The notes under the pieces are model-generated. The model saw only the letters and a list, made by a program, of their open reading frames with translations, did not search any database and was not told the DNA's origin. This document shows positions 4,567 through 7,705 of a stretch of 7,705 bases of DNA, one piece after another (the first letter of the stretch is position 1; each line of letters begins with the position of its first letter). A program made the translations under genes and the position numbers. The DNA is taken from contig JAGAAA010000044.1 in assembly GCA_017615495.1 (NCBI GenBank), positions 1 to 7,705 on the forward strand. The letters are read 5' to 3'. This DNA comes from Clostridia bacterium. Lineage in GTDB: Bacteria > Bacillota > Clostridia > Christensenellales > CAG-1252.

Positions 4567-5616
4567 ATGAAACAGGCGGGAAAAATTAAGGATTATTTTA
4601 AAAACTTCAAGTTTACGGCGGACTTTGCTTTGAAGTGTCTTGCTTACCTCGTGCTTATCGCGTACGTGGTCTTGATGGTGGGCGGCAAAAACTTCTTTAG
4701 TCCGACCAGCGTATTTTGGCGCAGCTTGAACATCTTCTCCAAAGCGGGGGTGTTCAATCCGGCGATCCGCATCGCCAGTTACATCGTCTTCCTGCTTGGC
4801 GCAAGTTGGATCGTTCGATTCGTTTTAAAAAAGCTTGCTACGCCGTTGCATAGGGGTAAGGCCATTGTGGATATCATCTGTAGCTTGATCAAGTACGCAG
4901 CCATCATCGTCCTGTTGTTCTTCATCTTAAAGACGGTAGGCGTTGACACAGCAGCCATCCTCGCCGGTATCGGAATTTTGGGATTGGTCGTCGGTCTCGG
5001 CGCACAGCCGCTCATTGCGGATATCATCGCGGGTCTTTTCATCGTGTTTGAAAAGGTCTTCGACGTGGGCGACATCATCGTGGTGGACGGCTTCCGCGGC
5101 ACGGTCAAGGAGATCGGCATCCGTACGACGCAGATCGAGGATATCGGCGGCAACATCAAGATCATAAACAACGCGGACCTTAAGACGGTCATCAACATGA
5201 CAAATCAGCTTTCCCTTGCGGTGTGCGATATCGGCATCGAGTACGGCGAATCGCTGGAGAGGGTGGAGTCCATCCTGAAAGCGCATTTGAATGAAGTTAA
5301 GGAGGCGATCCCCGACATCAAGGAAGGTCCTTATTACCGCGGTGTTTCCGAACTTGGGGATTCCGCCGTGGTCATCCGCTTTGTGGCGCAGTGCGACGAG
5401 GGCGCCAGGTACCAGGTCGAGCGCGATATGAACCGCCAATTCAAACTCCTTTTTGATAAGAACAACATCAACATTCCTTTCACTCAAGTGGTCATCCATC
5501 AGCCCACCGTTTTCGAGGACGCTACCAAAAAGCAGCAACGCGATGCGGCGCAGTTTGTCAGCGAGCAAAAGGAACTCAGCAAGAACATCGGAGACGGCGA
5601 CAATACCGACCTTTGA
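4567..5616 (+). CDS. mscS: MscS-family mechanosensitive ion channel
   Basis: This 349-residue membrane channel opens under membrane tension and releases solutes on hypo-osmotic shock. Transmembrane helices are seen at about 24-40, 68-87 and 107-124, followed by the pore-lining helix at about 127-160. The latter has the family's Gly/Ala pattern (AAILAGIGILGLVVGLGAQPL, then IADIIAGLFIVFEKVFDVGD). The beta domain begins with GDIIVVDGFRGTVKEIGIRTTQI, and a C-terminal cytoplasmic alpha/beta vestibule follows to about residue 318. The tail (about 319-349) is polar and rich in Gln/Glu/Lys, ending GDGDNTDL. The length exceeds E. coli MscS (286 residues) because of an added N-terminal helix and this tail. 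It has its own extended -10 promoter and structured leader. No terminator follows; the next gene starts 7 nt downstream. Confidence 0.95.
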   Translation: MKQAGKIKDYFKNFKFTADFALKCLAYLVLIAYVVLMVGGKNFFSPTSVFWRSLNIFSKAGVFNPAIRIASYIVFLLGASWIVRFVLKKLATPLHRGKAIVDIICSLIKYAAIIVLLFFILKTVGVDTAAILAGIGILGLVVGLGAQPLIADIIAGLFIVFEKVFDVGDIIVVDGFRGTVKEIGIRTTQIEDIGGNIKIINNADLKTVINMTNQLSLAVCDIGIEYGESLERVESILKAHLNEVKEAIPDIKEGPYYRGVSELGDSAVVIRFVAQCDEGARYQVERDMNRQFKLLFDKNNINIPFTQVVIHQPTVFEDATKKQQRDAAQFVSEQKELSKNIGDGDNTDL

Positions 5617-5623
5617 TTAAGGA

Positions 5624-7705
5624 ATGAAAGAGGAACATAGCCAAATCAAAATAAATAACCCCGACGGTCTGGATCGGACAGGCTACGCGGAAGGACAAAG
5701 AAGGTTTTTTAACGATTCTTCGAACTTTATTCGCGAGCATTCTTTGCAGAACCTCGGTGAAGCGGCGGCTCCCAAGGAACATTTTACCGCCTCTGCGGAA
5801 AAGAATATAAGCAAGCACCGCAGGACGATGGGAGGCACAACTCCGCCTACCGATAACGCCGGTTCCGGGACGGAAACTTCCGCGCCCGCTTCTTCATCGC
5901 CTGCCTCCGCGGCAAAAACCACCGAAACGGCAACGCGTTCCATTGCCGCCGCTATGGGCGGCGGTGTTACGGCAATTGCAGGCGTTGTTGCCGCAAGTGT
6001 GGTGACGGCGGTCATTGTAGTGACTACTTTCCTCGCGGTTCTCGGCGTAAATCTTTCGCTGGTTATGGCAGATTATACAAGCCTGACCTTTCGGTTGGAA
6101 CTTGTCACTGAAGGGGAGGGGGAACTCGAAGACCCCTATTATCAGGCAACCATTTCGGGCAACGGTGTTTCAGAGTCGCTTACCGTTATGGCGGGCGAAC
6201 TGTTTACTTTTGCGGGCTTGGAGCCGGATAAGGAATATTTGGTCACCATCAAAAACGGCGAGGGCGAAGTGCAGGTGGAGCAATCCTTCTGCACGGCGGC
6301 TAAACCCATTGAAAAAGGCACTTTGACGGTTTTGATCTCGGATGCGGAAGTCAGCATTTTCGTCCAAGGCGTGCCCTTGAAGCCCAGCGAGTTTTATACC
6401 GTTACGGCAAAGAACGAAAAAGGCGATACCCTCTTCGTCACCGATGACGTAGCCAAGGAAAAAACCTTTACTTTCCGCTTGAATTCTCCCGCCAAAGTCA
6501 GCGTTACTTTGAGCGTGGGCGGCAAGACGCAAGCGGTTGAGGAATTTGAATGGGGCGGCGAACCCGAGCCCGAACCGTTGCCTCCTGAATATGATTTTGA
6601 CGGAGGGGTTTGGTCCTGGACGGGCACTTCCGCGGCAAGCGTTTCCTTCCCGGATAAAAACGGAGGGGATCCTTTGACTGTTGCGGCAACCGTCACCGAC
6701 AGCGAGACCCCCGCCACCTGCGAAACGGATGGCGCCGTCGTTCATATCGCTACGGCAACGTATGACGGCAGGACGTTCACCGACAGAAAGACTGACGTTT
6801 TGACGGCGTTCGGACACGACTACTCGTTTGACGGTTTTGTTTGGACTCCCGTTTATCCTTCGGATGAGGACGTAAACACCTCGGACGGGCACGGCTATGT
6901 GGGAGCGGGTTCCGACGATCCGGTCATTTCGGACGAGCCCGGTTCTTCGGACGAATATATGCCCATCATCGGTTATACCGTGATGGCAAGATTCGTTTGT
7001 TCGCACGATCTCGAGCACGTTTTGACCACGGCGGAGGGCGTGACCATTACCTATACCGACAGCGCCGCTTCTTGCGAAGAAAACCTCGTTCGCACCTATG
7101 TCGCATCGCTTTCCTACAAGGGAAGTTCGTATACGGATAGCAAGGAACTCGTCTTGGATGATACGGCGCTCGGCCACGATTACGAGTTTGACTGCTTTGT
7201 TTGGTCGCCCGTGTATTCGTCGGATGAGGGCAACGTTACAAGCGGTTCTCCGACGATCATGGGGTATACGGCGGTGGCAAGATTGGTTTGCTCGCATAAT
7301 TCCGAGCACGTTGTGACTCTTTCGGAGGATGTGGAACTCACCCACATCGATACTCCCGCCGGATGTGAGACGGATGCTTTCCGCACCTTCACCGCTTCGC
7401 TTACTTACGGAGGGGTAACCTATACCGACGACGTGGTGCAAGTGTTTGAAGAAACGGCGCACGGTCACGACTTCTCCGAGGCAAGCGAGACCTTCGATTG
7501 GGGCACGGGAGAAAACGACGAAGTCACGGCGTCTCTTTGCTTCTACTGTTCGTACGGTTGCGGTGAGTTTATTTCCGAAGACGCCGAAGTGAATATGGAA
7601 GCGGAAGATCCCGCGACGCTTTGTGAACTTGGCGGCAACATCACCTATTACGCTACGATACTTTATAGGGACAACTTCTACGAAGAGGAAAAGGAAGTGG
7701 AAAAC
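5624..7705 (+). CDS. Large membrane-anchored repeat protein, 3' end beyond window
   Basis: The frame stays open for all 694 codons from ATG 5624 to the window edge. Residues 1-105 are polar with no signal peptide and end in a Ser/Thr/Ala/Pro-rich linker. One hydrophobic segment follows at about 115-142. Beyond it lie beta-type, Ig/Fn3-like domains (about 150-226 and 230-310), a Pro/Glu linker (311-328), and tandem modules starting at W330, W407, W527 and W626. Each module runs W...C-S-H..E-H...C-E...GHDY, related to the PATC/GHDY repeats of Clostridia surface proteins. Predicted topology is N-in with the repeats outside. No LPXTG or enzyme domain is visible in the part present. AAGGA directly abuts the ATG, so initiation probably couples to mscS. 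ATG 5828, with AGGA upstream, is an alternative start. A 432-codon opposite-strand frame is its shadow. Confidence 0.85.
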   Translation, partial: MKEEHSQIKINNPDGLDRTGYAEGQRRFFNDSSNFIREHSLQNLGEAAAPKEHFTASAEKNISKHRRTMGGTTPPTDNAGSGTETSAPASSSPASAAKTTETATRSIAAAMGGGVTAIAGVVAASVVTAVIVVTTFLAVLGVNLSLVMADYTSLTFRLELVTEGEGELEDPYYQATISGNGVSESLTVMAGELFTFAGLEPDKEYLVTIKNGEGEVQVEQSFCTAAKPIEKGTLTVLISDAEVSIFVQGVPLKPSEFYTVTAKNEKGDTLFVTDDVAKEKTFTFRLNSPAKVSVTLSVGGKTQAVEEFEWGGEPEPEPLPPEYDFDGGVWSWTGTSAASVSFPDKNGGDPLTVAATVTDSETPATCETDGAVVHIATATYDGRTFTDRKTDVLTAFGHDYSFDGFVWTPVYPSDEDVNTSDGHGYVGAGSDDPVISDEPGSSDEYMPIIGYTVMARFVCSHDLEHVLTTAEGVTITYTDSAASCEENLVRTYVASLSYKGSSYTDSKELVLDDTALGHDYEFDCFVWSPVYSSDEGNVTSGSPTIMGYTAVARLVCSHNSEHVVTLSEDVELTHIDTPAGCETDAFRTFTASLTYGGVTYTDDVVQVFEETAHGHDFSEASETFDWGTGENDEVTASLCFYCSYGCGEFISEDAEVNMEAEDPATLCELGGNITYYATILYRDNFYEEEKEVEN
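6611..7705 (+). repeat. Tandem protein-coding repeats in the surface protein (four modules)
   Basis: Modules begin at nt 6611, 6842, 7202 and 7499. Anchor residues recur: the opening Trp, the C-S-H..E-H group (C459, C556; C639/C642 in module 4; lost in module 1), a second Cys about 25 residues later (C366, C484, C581, C667), and GHDY/GHDF (G397, G517, G614). Modules 2 and 3 still show obvious nucleotide similarity, for example around TTTGGTCGCCCGTGTATTCG and GTGGCAAGATT, pointing to duplication. The unit is about 77-120 residues long. Confidence 0.8.

Noticed and set aside
6170..7468. 432-codon open frame on the minus strand
   Set aside because: It lies wholly opposite the repeat protein, is rich in Arg/His/Ile without any recognisable domain, and has no supported start. 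The plus-strand frame has clear domain structure and repeats.
6611..7705. CRISPR-like repeats
   Set aside because: The repetition is diverged, about 230-360 nt in period, and keeps a single open reading frame; it reflects protein modules.

Overview
The window looks like a piece of chromosome from an uncultured gut-type Clostridia (Firmicutes/Bacillota). This rests on Gram-positive-style AGGAGG ribosome binding sites, densely packed short operons, family matches to Clostridia (DUF5685, ArsR/SmtB, YunG-like) and a large PATC/GHDY-type repeat surface protein. The placement is from recognition only; no search was run. Most of the window is moderately GC-rich, and about 4380-4510 is a markedly AT-rich exception.

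Left operon (+ strand, 2-2541). The 3' half of trpS is followed by three tightly coupled genes. These are a DUF5685 protein (stop and start overlap), a J-domain/TPR protein with a cysteine-string C-terminus (22-nt overlap), and a roughly six-helix membrane protein (1-nt gap). The J-domain lacks the HPD motif. The DUF5685 protein carries two aspartate-rich motifs resembling those of class I isoprenoid synthases. This trio is the best candidate for an undescribed functional unit here.

Middle (2544-4060). A 56-aa membrane protein on the minus strand ends 2 nt from the operon's last stop and is divergent from an ArsR/SmtB regulator. Next is a MutT-type Nudix gene with its own promoter; a 6-bp dyad flanks its -10 box. 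A GCAA-loop bidirectional terminator separates it from a convergent YunG-like gene on the minus strand.

Intergenic stretch (4061-4566). It holds a short gene remnant on the minus strand, a perfect 10-bp inverted repeat, a larger imperfect inverted repeat, and an AT-rich region with an extended -10 promoter. That promoter drives a leader with overlapping GC-rich palindromes.

Right operon (4567 to window end). An MscS-family mechanosensitive channel is followed after 7 nt by a reading frame that stays open for 694 codons to the window edge. It encodes a membrane-anchored, extracytoplasmic repeat protein with an unusual cytoplasmic N-terminus of about 105 residues. Its 3' end lies outside the window.
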